From Erigeron canadensis (lineage: Eukaryota; Streptophyta; Magnoliopsida; Asterales; Asteraceae), in contig NC_057762.1 in NCBI RefSeq assembly GCF_010389155.1, positions 31,742,055 to 31,806,054 of the forward strand: 64,000 nt of DNA, read 5' to 3'. Both the position numbers and the translations under genes were made by a program. The notes under the pieces are model-generated. The model was not told where the DNA came from and searched no databases. It saw only the letters and a program-made list of their open reading frames with translations. Below are positions 41,662 through 53,913 of the stretch, piece by piece; the first letter of the stretch is position 1; each line of letters opens with the position of its first letter.

Positions 41662-43551
41662 ATGGGTTACTACTTCTACTTTCCTATGGAAAACACTATC
41701 AAGGTTCATCGATATGCTGAGTTCTTTGAAAAGAAACTCATATCTCAAGAAGACAGTGGGAGGATTGTTGAGCTTGATGAGCATCAAGAAGATGTGTCAA
41801 CTTCTAAAGATACTAGCAATCTTCAACTTGGGGGGGGGGGGGGGAATGTTCAAAGAGATGAATCTCAAGATGAACTTCAAGTTGAAGATGAAGCGATTCC
41901 ACTTTTTAAGTCCTCAAGGACCATACGTGCTCGTGATAGATTAAATCTTATGATTGAGTCTGAACAACACGTGGTAGGAGATTTGAATGAACCTCCTAAT
42001 TTCAATGCTGCATTATCAGATCCGGAATCTGAAAAATGGCTTGAAGCTGCGAACGTGGAAATGAAATCCATGAAAGACAATCAAGTCTGGAGCTTGGTTG
42101 ATCTTCCACCAAATGGTAGAACCGTTGGGTGTAAATGGATCTTCAAGAAGAAGACCGACATGGATGAAAATATACACACCTATAAAGCTCGTCTTGTGGC
42201 GAAAGGTTATACTCAACTCTTTGGAGTTGATTATGAGGAAACATTTTCTCCGGTTGCGGACATTAGAGCTATTAGGATCATCTTAACCATAGCAGCGGAC
42301 TATGACTTTGAGATATGGCAAATGGATGTCAAAACCGCTTTCTTGAATGGTTTTCTAGACGAGGAAGTCTACATGGACCAACCTGAAGGTTTTGTCGATC
42401 CGGAACATCCCAACAAAGTATGCAAGCTTCAAAGGTCCATTTATGGACTAAAGCAAGCGTCAAGGAGTTGGAATAAAAGGTTTGAAGAAGAGATCAAAAA
42501 GTTTGATTTTGTTCAGAACCCTGATGAGCCATGTGTATATCGCAGAGCTAGCGGGAGTAATGTTACTTTCCTTGTCTTGTATGTCGATGACATATTGATA
42601 ATAGGAAATCACATTCCAATGTTAAAAGACGTTAAATCTTATCTTGGAAAGTGTTTTGCTATGAAAGACTTGGGTGAAGCAGCATTCATACTTGGAATCA
42701 AAATCTATAGAGATAGAAGTAAACGGTTGATCGGATTAAGTCAAAGTGCGTATATAGATAAGATCTTGAAGAGATTCAAGATGGAAAATTCTAAGCGCGG
42801 GAACTTGCCTATGCAAGAAGGACTTAATTTATCCAACAAGAATGGTGCTTCTACACCTGAAGAGGTGGAGCGCATGTATGCTTCGGCGGTGGGTTCTATC
42901 ATGTATGCGGTTAGATGCACTAGACCTGACATTGCGTTCGCGCAAAATATAGTAAGCCGATATCAACAAAATCCCAGAGAGGATCATTGGACTGCTGTGA
43001 AAAACATTCTTAAGTACATGCGTGCTACTAAAGAATTGTTTTTGGTGTATGGAGGAAATCTAGATCAAGAGCTTAAAGTCACTGGATACTGTGATGCTGG
43101 ATTTCAGACTGATAAGGATGATACCAAGTCTCAGTCAGGGTATGTCTTCATTTTAAATGGAGGAGCAGTAGATTGGAAGAGCAAGAAGCAATCTACCATT
43201 GCTATGTCTGCTACAGAGTCTGAGTATATAGCTTCTTCGGATGCAGTAATGGAAGCTGTCTGGATCAAAAAGTTTATTTCTGGGCTTGATGTGATGCCAT
43301 CAAATAATACACCTATGGATCTGTACTGTGACAATTCTGGAGCAATTGTCATTGCCAATGAACCTGGGGTTCAAAAAGGTGCCAGACATTACCAAAGGAG
43401 ATATCACTATGTTCGAGAGCAAATCGAATCACGTGAAATCAATTTACTCAAAGTTCACACAGATAATAACTTTGCGGATCCTTTTACAAAAGCATTGTCA
43501 AAGGGAAAGCTCAACAAGCATGCAGAAGGCTTAGGTCTTAGATATTGTTAA
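41662..43551 (+). CDS. Copia pol fragment: integrase C-terminus, reverse transcriptase, RNase H
   Basis: Open frame of 629 codons. The first Met is internal to the ancestral polyprotein. A short integrase tail and acidic linker are followed by the reverse transcriptase, with [12 protein letters not shown] near residue 220 and the catalytic YVDD near residue 310. Ty1/Copia RNase H follows, with [17 protein letters not shown]. There is no stop across RT and RNase H, so loss of the 5' half is probably recent. A 15-G run at 41830-41844 (glycine codons) is a slippage-prone site; any length change other than a multiple of three would break the frame. It has no promoter of its own and is unlikely to be mobile. 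Confidence 0.85.
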   Translation: MGYYFYFPMENTIKVHRYAEFFEKKLISQEDSGRIVELDEHQEDVSTSKDTSNLQLGGGGGNVQRDESQDELQVEDEAIPLFKSSRTIRARDRLNLMIESEQHVVGDLNEPPNFNAALSDPESEKWLEAANVEMKSMKDNQVWSLVDLPPNGRTVGCKWIFKKKTDMDENIHTYKARLVAKGYTQLFGVDYEETFSPVADIRAIRIILTIAADYDFEIWQMDVKTAFLNGFLDEEVYMDQPEGFVDPEHPNKVCKLQRSIYGLKQASRSWNKRFEEEIKKFDFVQNPDEPCVYRRASGSNVTFLVLYVDDILIIGNHIPMLKDVKSYLGKCFAMKDLGEAAFILGIKIYRDRSKRLIGLSQSAYIDKILKRFKMENSKRGNLPMQEGLNLSNKNGASTPEEVERMYASAVGSIMYAVRCTRPDIAFAQNIVSRYQQNPREDHWTAVKNILKYMRATKELFLVYGGNLDQELKVTGYCDAGFQTDKDDTKSQSGYVFILNGGAVDWKSKKQSTIAMSATESEYIASSDAVMEAVWIKKFISGLDVMPSNNTPMDLYCDNSGAIVIANEPGVQKGARHYQRRYHYVREQIESREINLLKVHTDNNFADPFTKALSKGKLNKHAEGLGLRYC

Positions 43552-44423
43552 GTTATTTCATGTAAATCTGTGATTAGTATTTGGATAATGGGATGTTAAA
43601 CAATTGTTATTTTCAATAAATGAATTTTTATACGCGGTATAAGTGGTTTCATTTTTATAATAATTGTGTCCTATATTTGCATGTTTAAATCCATGAATAT
43701 TAGTTGAATATTCTAAATGTCTATTGTCGATTAATTATATGGGAATATAATTAAAGTAAGACAATTGTGAGAGATTGGTGAAAATATTTAAGGGAATATT
43801 TTGAAGATGGTGGATCGTACCAAACTCACATGATATTCAAAAGGTGAATATTGGACTTACCCCACAGAACGAATTATCATTTTATGGATCGGCGTCATTA
43901 AATGAAATTCGTGAAATGGTTATTTTATTTATCCTTTGACTTGAGATACAAGTGAGTTATGCATGTGTGGATTGCATTTCTTGATATAATTCCTAACTGT
44001 CCTGAATAAGGCAGTAATACAGGTTTATTTTCAGAAATGTTGAGAAAAACGACATGGCCAGACACTTGTAGTCAATACAGGATTTGTTCCTTCAATTTGC
44101 AACTGAAGTATGATACCATTTGGCGCCCTCATTAATTAATTAAGATGTTTGTATGGCCATACCCAAATGAACTCAAGAGGAGTCTTGACTAATTTGGTAA
44201 TCTTGATTAATTGTAGAAATAAGAAACATAATCGTTAAATTATGAAATGACATTGATCCATATTCATATTTAACAAGGGTATCTGAACAAAGGGATATTA
44301 AAGACTAAATCATTTCAACTTGGTAATTTAAGAATCTTTTCTTAAATATTTCCGGGAGCATTGGAGTGTTGCTAGACGCCAACCAATGTTATTGCTTTTA
44401 TAATAACATGCTCAAGTGGGAGC

Positions 44424-45125
44424 TGTTGGCATATAAGTCACATGTCCGGGAATAGTTTAAGCCTACGAGGTCACACGAAATTACACGGTAACTCGATAAT
44501 AACAATTGATATATTAAAGTAATATATTAATTAGTTTGATCACGAAATAATTAATTAAACATATTTAAAGGGTTAATTATATTTAATTGATTAAAAAAGA
44601 GGATTAAAATGTGAAAATTGGAAAGTGGACTTCGACCTAAGTCCATCAAGGGGGACGGTTACATGAGGGCTTGTTTAAGCCTTTATGTAGCTTATTTTCC
44701 AAGTTATTGTTAACCTAATTTTTCCCTATAAATACAAGGGTTAATTCCAAGGTTTTCATTCATTCATTCACAAAGCAAAATTCCTCTTCCCTCCCTCTTT
44801 TCTTTAGTTTGGCCGAAGGCCCCCATTCAAAAGGGTTTTCGGTTTCGTTTTTAAGTTTAACGGTTTTAAACAAAGGGTTGTTTAGGTTCGTGATCGGGGT
44901 ACTAGCATACATTACTCAGGGTGTCTAGTGTGCGATCGTGGAGGGGTTTTTCTTTAAACCCTAAGCATTAATAATAATCTTACTATTATTATCTTATTGG
45001 ATCTTTGCATATAAGGTACACGTTTCGATTCTCTCTTTGTTAATTAATGTGATTGCATATATGTTTCGATTTCGTCCGTTGCGCTTATTCGTAATCATGT
45101 ATGTTTATGTGTTCATATTCTAACA
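44424..45125 (+). repeat. 3' LTR of the Copia remnant
   Basis: About 702 bp, starting TGTTGGCAT and ending TCTAACA (TGTT/AACA short inverted ends). It is preceded by a purine-rich tract (AAGTGGGAG). A TATA-like CTATAAATA lies at about 44726, consistent with the U3/R promoter. Confidence 0.8.
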
Positions 45126-45530
45126 CATGGCTCTAAGACTTGTATGTTTTGTTACTACCGCACGGTTACAAGTCGTCTAAAGTCAGTAGAAAGTGTGTAA
45201 AATCTGTTACTTTTGCACTTGTTCTGACTGGAATGCCAACAGCTTAAGACGATCAACTGGTGATAATGTTTTGTAAAATAGTATTAACTTTTCACACTTG
45301 AGGCGTCAAATCTTCTCGCATGCCAAGCCCTTTGAGTTTGTTACTACGGTTGAAGCCGTTATGGTTTGAGGCCTATCTTTTTTGGATTCTGAAATTGAAA
45401 ATCTTTTAAGCTGTTGTTGAATGTCACTTTTGTTTCCTCTTTCCGTTCTTATTATCTGTTTCAGAGATTATAAAAATTTATTTTACCCCTAAGGTTCGAT
45501 TGCTGAAAGCTAGGCTGATAGCATAAAATT
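45126..45530. repeat. Unit B continued, between Copia and fold-back element
   Basis: Matches unit A from about 36779 to 37195. No gene. Confidence 0.65.
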
Positions 45531-46567
45531 GAATTTTTTGTACGAATGCTACTTTTTTCAAGCCTCATGGTGCAACTACGAACTTTTACTTTAGAATTTG
45601 TAAAACTACGAAGACCGGTGTTTTAGACACCGGTTTTAAGTTTTTGGAGGCAAAGACGGTATCTTAGACACCGGTCTTGGGCTACGTGTCACGTTTCTTG
45701 GCAAAGCCGGTGTCTTAGACACCGGTCCTCTCTTTTTAAAACTTAAACCGGTCTCTTAGAGTACGTCTTTATGAGAAGTTGTACATTCTATCCAAAACCA
45801 GTGTCTAAGACACTAGTCCTCACCACGTGTAGTTCCCAGCTTTCTTTTGAATTCATAAGCCACCATTATCAGAGCTATATATAGTTGCTATTTTTTTTTC
45901 GTTTTCGATCTTTTTTTGTTAGAATTCCTCAAGAAAATCCGAAACCTTGTCATATATACAACCATCATCATGCTTTTATTCTGTAAGACGATCTTTTAAT
46001 TCATAAAATGTTGATGTAGGAGTTGGTGGATGAAGCTGATGAAGAAGCCATGTGATATATAAATTATATATATTTGATTTATCTGTTAACATGAACAAAC
46101 AAAATAGGGATATAACAAAGATTAGCCATAATAATGTATTTATTATACAGAAACCTAACAAGACACGTGGAATTCGTTGGTTGGCTGCGAACTGTAAAAC
46201 CGGTGTCTAAGACACCAGCTCTCTTCCGAAAAGTACAAACCATTTATTATAACAAGACACGTGGAGGGCGCTGGTCGGGAACTGTAAAACCGGTGTCTAA
46301 GACACCGGCTCTCTGCCAACGCAAAAAACACCATGAAACCCGGCCTTTGAGATACCGATTTTGGCTGTAAAGATGGATGACAAACACCGGTTTTGCCAAG
46401 AAACGCGCCACGCAGCCCAAGGCCGGTGTCTAAGACACCGGCTTTGCCTCCAAAAAATTAAAACCGGTGTCTAAGACACCGCTCTTCGTAGTTCTACAAA
46501 TTCTAAAGTTTTAAGTTCGTAGTTGCACCATGAGGCTTAAAAAAAGTAGCATCCGTACAAAAAATTC
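45531..46567. mobile_element. 1037-bp Mutator-like fold-back element packed with CCGGTGTCTAAGACACCGG palindromes
   Basis: TIRs of about 90 bp (GAATTTTTTGTACGAATGCT on the left; the right reverse complement is nearly identical) are flanked by perfect 9-bp duplications CATAAAATT at 45522-45530 and 46568-46576. Inside are about ten full or partial copies of a near-palindrome with core GTGTCT-A/T-AGACAC, for example at 45613, 45706, 46199, 46288, 46422 and 46464. The left arm mostly carries the T-centred form and the right arm the A-centred form, as an inverted repeat requires. The matching site in unit A near 37200 is empty. No transposase. Confidence 0.85.
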
Positions 46568-46576
46568 CATAAAATT

Positions 46577-47060
46577 TGTGTATGGAACCAGTGTGATAAC
46601 AGATGAACATGATGCAAATTTAAAACCACATGGTATGTGATCAAGTTTGTTAGTCTTATGAACAGACAATGCACTGTTTATTGACAGCCTCATTTGGACA
46701 ATTCAAGTATTTCTGGCCACTCAAGTTAAATAACGGGTTGCAGTTTATAGAGACCCGGTTTTTTAGTGGTTAGATGGCTTCGTTGAGTTGGTCACAATGA
46801 GTGTTTTTGTGTTTTGTTTTAGTTTGTCAATATAGTTGAAATCAAGGTGTGAGATTAATTAGTCTTGAAATGCATCTACGCTATCCATGCTTAATTGGGG
46901 TGTTGATCTTTGGTCCCGTAGATTGCAGGTTGATGGCAACGATTTCCTTGCAATGGCACCTTCTTGTTGTAGAGAGCGATGCCAATTAATTATAGCGTCG
47001 GTTTCAGTTTTGGAGACCCTGTTCTTCGATGGTTAGATGGCTTTGTAATTTGTTTTGGAT
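46577..47060. repeat. Unit B, distal part
   Basis: Matches unit A at about 37200-37560 (GTGTGATA, ACTGTTTATTGACAG, GGTTGCAGTTTATAGAGAC). No gene recognised. Confidence 0.6.
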
Positions 47061-49639
47061 CCCCTATTTGGCTATTCTAATGACATAAACGTGTTTTAGT
47101 TGCAAGTTAGACGTGTTTTAGTTGAAGGTGAAAGAACATGTTAAATTCCACCCGGATGCAAAGTTCAGAATTAGAAGATTGTTGTATAATCTTTTGTGGA
47201 CTTCTGTTAGGCTCATAATCCTCATAGCCGCCCCTTACCATGTATTGAACATTTTCAATTTGTCAATGAATAGGATGCTTAACCAATACTCTTTGAACAT
47301 AGAAAGCATTGTCTTTATGCCTTTAAAAAGTATAATTGTGTGAGGTTAAGAATAAAGAACATAAGAAGATAATGAGAACATTATGAAAGAATTAATTGCA
47401 TAAGTTTTTCTAGCTAATTAAGAACCCAAAGTATATCATAAATCATGCATCCGGCTTTCAACTCTAAAGTCACATTAAATACGAATAAATGCATTAATAT
47501 AGAGCCAAAATTAGAAATTGACGTAATATGGATGCGTCATTTTAAACCTTGTCGGACGGATCATCATAAGAAACTGATCACAGTTATATTTAATGATTCC
47601 TATTATGAACGGGATAAGGGAAATAAAATATACAGTTGTTTTCAGATTTTATCAAAGATAAAAAAATAATTAAATAACATCCAGTGGACATGAAGATTAA
47701 GCCTTAACTCCAACTACTTAATCCAACCCGGCTACTTATTATGTATTCGTACAAAATAACAATTAGAAGTGAAAACATTGTTAAAATAAAGCATACCAAC
47801 CTGTGTGTTATGGAGATAAATGGCTCTTATTGTTCGCAACAATTGGTGTGTGTGCAATAGGCAATTTGTATTTAGCTAATCAAGAAGCAAAACTTTCATT
47901 TTCCATGTTCTAACCAAGAGCGATATCGATCTATATCCAACTAACAGCTATCACTAAAAATACCAAACTACGTGTTGCCCGCAAGAGTTTCCAGATTATT
48001 AAGACATTGTTTCATAGTATCAATGTGAATTGATTTTTTTTTTTTATTAATACATTCTGATACATATAATTAAAATAATTATTGTTTGTATAATAGATTT
48101 ATTGATTATTTTTAAATTAAAATTTATTATTATTATTCATTGAAGATTTGAATCCCAATGGTTTTAAGTTGTCGCTCGTACGTACTAATCTTTTCCTATT
48201 CGGGCTTTTGGCTTATTTTCTAAATTTGTCCACCTAGCCTAGGCTTCCAGGTCGATTACCATTTTTGACTTTCTCAAGACATGCATAACTCCACAATTAA
48301 GATATCGGTATTGGGTACTAGAATCTCTAAGTTTTTTCTTCTTTTTTTTTTAGTTTAACGGTTACGTAATTTTGACATTTTTGTGATTCAAGCCCATTCT
48401 AGACAGTGATAATATACAAGATCCAATTTGGAAAATAACATCAACATGATTTGAAATTTTGTATACACCGTCACAAAATACATATCTTGTTAAAAATGGT
48501 GGATTAAACCTATGATCTCACATACCGAAAAATCAATTCTAATGAGAACAAGATTAGTAATAGATTATTAATAGAACTAATTAAAGTATTAAACCATGAG
48601 ATTAATAAGATACCGGTACATAGAACGAGCCAGAGAGTTTTGGTTTATTGGTCTGAGAGTTTTCCCTTAAGAATTGAAGTCTCTTTTTTTGGAGTCATGA
48701 ATTGTTGTGAGGGGGATTCTTGCGACACCATACTTATCGAAGACATGAAAGAGCCACGTCATTAATTAAGGTATCACCAGGATTCAAACTCGGATGATGT
48801 TTGTAAAATCAGATTTATAATCAAAGAATTGAAGGTACATGCACAGAAAGAGAAAATCTTATCACATTATGAATAATATTTCTACTTTTACAGGTCTATG
48901 CTTTTCCAACAAAAACATTTTTACATCAATGGAATATTTTTATGTTTATGTTTTAATAGGTGTAGATCATTTTTACATCTGCTTAAATAAAGAAGTTGAG
49001 GTCTTGATCCCATGACACTCCAACTAAAAATTAATATGTTATTATTTCTACTAGAAATAAGCACAAAATTCCGTTTGAAATTTTTTTCTACTTACATTAT
49101 TTTTGTTGAAAAGGTTGCCTTTAATGTCATTTTAACGAAAAGCATTGATTTTGATTTATGAACTTGTTTTTTTTTTTTTGTTTTGTTTTGGGGAAGGGGA
49201 GGTGAAGATTAGTTTGGATATTAAAATACAGTTGGAAGTTTCCTTCATTTATTTTAGTAAGATCTCTATCATTAGGTTAATAATGCAATACAAAACGAGT
49301 TATGTTAAAAGCCCTGAATTATTATTAGACGAATAATAAAGCACCTGACATCACAACCTCATTATTATTTTTTTATTATTTTAAATAAAAAACGACCATA
49401 AAACAAAAGATAGTAAGTCGAGGATATTAATATTTAAGGTGTAGAATATGGTTTTTACTTTGTCAAAATATTGACATGGCCATATGCAATATCCATTCTA
49501 AACTTGTCACATCACACATGGGAACCCATATGAAAATATGCAATAAGGAGTGCCCAACTCTTACTTGCAACAACGTATGTACAGATTTTTGATGCCGATG
49601 TCAAATGCTAATATATGCCACTAACACAAGGGACGGTGT
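47061..49639. other. Intergenic, no supported gene
   Basis: AT-rich, with short unrelated frames only. Nothing recognised. Confidence 0.5.
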
Positions 49640-49648
49640 TAATTGGAA

Positions 49649-49794
49649 GGGTGAGGATTCTCTCAAGTTGAGTTCATCCTAACCCTTGAATGAAAATTAA
49701 TAATGGTTAAGATTTATCTTTGAATTTTGACATTTGATTTGATCATTCTAACATAACTAGTCATGTTAGGATCAACTTGAGGGAATCTCCTCCC
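49649..49794. mobile_element. 146-bp Mutator-like MITE with 9-bp target duplication
   Basis: TIRs GGGTGAGGATTCTCTCAAGT (left) and, reverse-complemented, GGGAGGAGATTCCCTCAAGT (right) are flanked by TAATTGGAA at 49640-49648 and 49795-49803. A sub-terminal CCTAACATGACTAGTTATGT palindrome lies near the right end. Non-coding. Confidence 0.75.
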
Positions 49795-49803
49795 TAATTG
49801 GAA

Positions 49804-50880
49804 GGTGAACGCAAGTTTTATTCAGGAGTTGTCATTAGGATGAAAAAAAAACCAGTTTCTTTGGTTGTGTTTCTAAAGAGAAAGATAATAAAGAGTAAAT
49901 TGCATTTTTGGCCCTTATTTTATCACTCAATTTGTAAACGCATCTCAAAATCACTTATCATTACAGCGGTGGTCCAAGAATAAGGTTTTTATCGCACTCT
50001 CAAGCCTCAAGCCTCAAACCAAAAAGTGATGCTTGTCTATTTTTCACCGTTAAATACATCATGTGTCCTTCACGTGAGGTACAGAATAGTCTTTTTTTTA
50101 CTAAGAGGGCCATTCTTGCAATTTAATACATAGAGTTAATTTCACAAATGACCTTTCTAGTTGCATTTTTTTCTTTTTCCTTATATTCTTTCCAAAACAT
50201 ATTCTTTCCAAAATCAATATGGATATTTATCTTTTAATGTGAAAAAAAAACCAATTACAATATAAATTAAAACCCACTTTCAATATGAAATAAAAATCAA
50301 TACAACAAACCAATTAAAAATCAAACCCACATACAAAATGAAACTCAAACCATAAGAAAAATAATATCAAATATCATTATTATGACTAATTTTTGTTATC
50401 CCGCAAGAAACACCTCGACAATAGCAAATTGAGTTAAATAAACTTCATAATTAACTTCCACGTCGCTAAATAAACAATGTCACTAGAGTAGCTTCCATTT
50501 ATTTTTACCATGTTTTACCCTTACAAAACTAACGGGTTTTAATTTACAACAAACCCAGTGGCGTTCATTGCAAAGAAGACATGGGTTTTGATGACCACCA
50601 GTACAAACCACCGTAGGTCATCCTTGAGATGAAACTCGAGTCACTTCATTGTGCAATCGCCGATTGTCTTTCTTCTTCTCTTCTCCCCCGTCCACGACAA
50701 CACTCCTGTATATCTGAAGCTTCCACTCTTCGGGTATGTATCAAAGGTTTAGGTCATCTAAGCTCGATGGTGTTTTCCAAATATGTTGTTTTTTTTAAGG
50801 TGAATTTCGTTGAAAAATTCGTGTCGTTGAAAGATAACTTTGTAGTTGATTAATTATATGGATTTAATGATTAAGAAATA
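49804..50880. other. Intergenic with fold-back-like fragment
   Basis: At about 49892 GAGTAAATTGCATTTTTGGC resembles the ends of the 20892 element, and a CACGTGAGG motif lies near 50070, but no second arm was found. No gene. Confidence 0.35.
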
Positions 50881-51126
50881 CTCTCTTTGTTCTATTTTAA
50901 ATGTCTTATTTTGACTTTCAAAGTCTTTTCTTTTTAATTTTGACTGTATATATTTTAATTTGTATTATATATTAATTGAAGAATTTTATATCAATGAAAA
51001 TTACCCTTTAAAAATTAATTCATTCATATATTTTATATTAAATGTTACTCGTATATTTCTAAGGTTAAAATTAAAGGAAAAAAAAATTTGAAGTTAAACT
51101 AAGATATTTAAATGAGACGAATGGAC
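50881..51126. mobile_element. Degenerate Stowaway-like MITE
   Basis: About 246 bp with TA on both sides. The ends CTCTCTTTGTTCTATTTTAA and, reverse-complemented, GTCCATTCGTCTCATTTAAA are decayed forms of the CTCCCTCCGTCCC Stowaway end. The internal TATCAATGAAAATTAC is shared with the better-preserved copy at 62840. Confidence 0.65.
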
Positions 51127-52294
51127 TACGTGATATTAATCGGTAAATCTGACAAGGTCAAAATCAGTATGATGGGGTAGTTATATAAGTCGAAGAAAAA
51201 GAAGATTAAAAAAAGTCTGCAATATTGAATATTTTCCAATAACATTCACCAACGGCTGGTATAATCCACTACTAAAGACATGCCTGATCGTCATCTCTTC
51301 GTTTAGACTTTTCTATGGTGACATATATAATTTATGTTAAACTTTCAACCCATATATGTGTAGTCTCTGGAAATGAGTTACAATGTTGTTGCTTAATAAA
51401 TGAATTAAGTTTCCAACCGTTTTGTAAGTTTCATAATGATTATTAATCGTTCTTTTGCTTTACCTGTTCATGCTAATTCACTAAACGTATTAAGAACAGG
51501 TAAGTTGTTTAAGCTCATTAGTTGTAGGATTATTACACAAAATTGACAATGCCATTCACTCCATATGTTCCTATTCTCTTCGTCTAACATTAAAAATGTT
51601 TTAGTTTGAATTTTAAAATCTTTATTTTTATAAACTTTGAGCTAAATATTTTTTTTTGTGTGTGTTATAGCAAACCTAATAAAGTTATACCAATAAAAAT
51701 AACAGAATCAATTTATATAACTTTCATCAAATATTATCTAATAAAAATAAAATTGTTTAAGTTCAAAGTTGAAGAATCAAGGGAATACCGAACCATATCT
51801 ACTTTTGCGCCATGTATCATCCTGATGTTCATTGCTATACCATCATTTGCTCTCTTATACTCAATGGACGAGATAGATGACTGAAAATCCCGCTTAGAGA
51901 TCGCAAAATTATAGTCAGAGTAGGAGTTCCCGTCCGTCGAGACCTCGTTTTATATACTTTAAAAATTCAAAACGTGATCTGATACAAATTACAGTGGCCG
52001 CACTAATTTAAAGGTTTGTTTTCTTGATAACTTGGTCAAAATCAACTTTTCTCTAAAGAAATAATCAAAACTTTCACCGTATATATATGTAATTTTTAAT
52101 CAATTACTACTCTATCTTGCAATTATTTAAATCGTAGTGGCCATCAATTGAAAATGTCAATGCCACTAATTAACCGATTCATTTTTCAACGTACGTACAT
52201 GAACGATATACTACTCTTAGTGACTACCAACTCTCTCATATAACTTTATAATTTTATACTAGTTGTATTAATGCATAACTTATAGAACATTACC
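51127..52294. other. Upstream flank of the extensin gene
   Basis: No gene seen; short AT-rich frames only. Confidence 0.45.
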
Positions 52295-52302
52295 TATAAA
52301 AA
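52295..52302 (+). promoter_or_regulatory. TATA box of the extensin gene
   Basis: TATAAAAA lies 94 bp before the ATG at 52389, suitable spacing for a short plant leader. Confidence 0.65.
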
Positions 52303-52388
52303 GAGGTGCATGCATTGTATAATACATCCAAATCTCTCATAGTCTAATCACGCATTACTAATTGTATTATTTGGACTTGCCAAAACAT

Positions 52389-53783
52389 ATGGCCATGTTT
52401 TGGCTGCGATTAGTATGTGCTTTTGCAATGTGTGCGCTAGCTACACATGTTGTGGCCGCTAACGATAATCATTATGATTACACTTCACAACCTCCACCAA
52501 GTTATGATTATATACCGCCGTCGCCTTATGTTTATAAATCACCACCACCACCACCACCTTCGCCATCACCTCCACCTCCCTATGTATATAAATCACCACC
52601 TCCACCATCTCCTTCGCCACCACCATCATACGTTTATGAATCGCCACCACCGCCTTCCCCATCACCACCACCTCCATACGTTTATAAATCACCACCACCA
52701 CCTCCCTATGTCTACAAATCACCACCACCACCTTCTCCATCACCTCCGCCTCTGTATGTCTATAATTCACCACCACCACCTTCTCCATCACCGCCACCGC
52801 CATACATATATAAATCACCACCACCACCTTCGCCATCACCTCCACCTCCCTATGTTTATAAATCACCACCTCCACCATCTCCTTCGCCACCACCTCCATA
52901 CATTTATGTATCACCACCACCACCATCTCCTTCGCCACCACCGCCATACGTTTATAAATCACCACCACCACCTCCCCCATCACCTCCACCTCCCTATGTC
53001 TACAAATCACCACCACCACCTTCTCCATCACCTCCGCCTCCCTATGTCTATAATTCACCACCACCGCCTTCTCCATCACCTCCGCCTCCCTATATCTATA
53101 ATTCACCACCACCACCTTCTCCATCACCTCCACCTCCCTATGTCTATAATTCACCACCACCACCTTCTCCATCACCGCCACCACCATACATATATAAATC
53201 ACCACCACCACCTTCCCCATCACCTCCACCTCCCTATGTCTACAAGTCACCACCTCCACCATCTCCTTCGCCACCACCTCCATACATTTATGTATCACCA
53301 CCACCGCCATACGTTTATAAATCACCACCACCACCTTCTCCTTCACCTCCGCCTCCCTATGTCTATAAATCACCACCACCACCATCTCCTTCGCCACCAC
53401 CTCCATACGTTTATAAATCACCACCACCACCTTCTCCTTCACCTCCACCTCCCTATGTCTATAAATCACCACCACCACCATCTCCTTCACCACCACCTCC
53501 ATACGTTTATAAATCACCACCACCACCTTCCCCATCACCTCCACCTCCCTATGTCTATAAATCACCACCTCCACCATCTCCTTCGCCCCCACCTCCATAC
53601 ATTTATAAATCACCACCACCACCAACACGTTCCCCTCCCCCATATTATTACAAGTCTCCACCACCTCCTACAGCTTCCCCTCCTCCACCTTACTATTATA
53701 TCTCACCGACACCACCTTCACCTTCCCCACCACCACCCGCATACTACTACAGATCACCGCCTCCCCCATACTCGTTTAAGTGA
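52389..53783 (+). CDS. Extensin, cross-linking hydroxyproline-rich cell-wall glycoprotein
   Basis: Single exon, 464 aa. I chose the ATG at 52389 because [20 protein letters not shown] followed by VVAA is a clear signal peptide; the frame stays open a little upstream but has no ATG. The mature protein is almost entirely repeats of [12 protein letters not shown] alternating with YVYK, YIYK, YVYN or YIYV. Ser-Pro3-5 blocks are hydroxylated and arabinosylated in this family, and YxY motifs form isodityrosine cross-links in the wall. The C-terminus shifts to [13 protein letters not shown] and ends PPPPYSFK. The repeat is about 48 bp at DNA level, with higher-order pairs, so copy number is likely to vary between alleles and assembly here may be unreliable. 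No GPI signal, LRR or PERK kinase domain is present. Confidence 0.93.
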   Translation: MAMFWLRLVCAFAMCALATHVVAANDNHYDYTSQPPPSYDYIPPSPYVYKSPPPPPPSPSPPPPYVYKSPPPPSPSPPPSYVYESPPPPSPSPPPPYVYKSPPPPPYVYKSPPPPSPSPPPLYVYNSPPPPSPSPPPPYIYKSPPPPSPSPPPPYVYKSPPPPSPSPPPPYIYVSPPPPSPSPPPPYVYKSPPPPPPSPPPPYVYKSPPPPSPSPPPPYVYNSPPPPSPSPPPPYIYNSPPPPSPSPPPPYVYNSPPPPSPSPPPPYIYKSPPPPSPSPPPPYVYKSPPPPSPSPPPPYIYVSPPPPYVYKSPPPPSPSPPPPYVYKSPPPPSPSPPPPYVYKSPPPPSPSPPPPYVYKSPPPPSPSPPPPYVYKSPPPPSPSPPPPYVYKSPPPPSPSPPPPYIYKSPPPPTRSPPPYYYKSPPPPTASPPPPYYYISPTPPSPSPPPPAYYYRSPPPPYSFK

Positions 53784-53881
53784 GAAAAACAAGCACACTT
53801 ATCATATCCCTGATTAACTATTTGAAGTTTTTTAATATCGTTTTTACCTTTGACTATAAATGTCGATCTTCATCCATAGAT

Positions 53882-53913
<32 letters not shown>

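Larger units (their letters stand above)
41641..45125 (+). mobile_element. 5'-truncated Copia LTR retrotransposon (Tnt1-like)
   Basis: The remnant starts abruptly at 41641 inside the end of the integrase region (frame [10 protein letters not shown]) and runs through reverse transcriptase and RNase H to a complete 3' LTR (44424-45125). Gag, protease, most of integrase, the primer-binding site and the 5' LTR are missing. Breakpoints are exact because unit A keeps the uninterrupted site near 36762-36771. Nine bases of that site (CCATCACTA) are absent here, so the 5' loss probably removed flank as well. Confidence 0.85.

Noticed and set aside
46134..46370. 78-codon frame inside the fold-back element
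   Set aside because: It is made of the palindromic units (repeated VKPVSKTPAL) and is not a gene.
45603..46490. CRISPR-like array
   Set aside because: The palindromes are irregularly spaced, lie in inverted arms of a transposon with target duplications, and this is a plant nuclear genome.
52447..53817. Very long frames on the other plus frame and the minus strand over the extensin gene
   Set aside because: They arise because the 48-bp repeat lacks stops in those frames; they encode only His/Leu- or Val/Glu-rich repeats. The frame with signal peptide and YVYK motifs is the gene.
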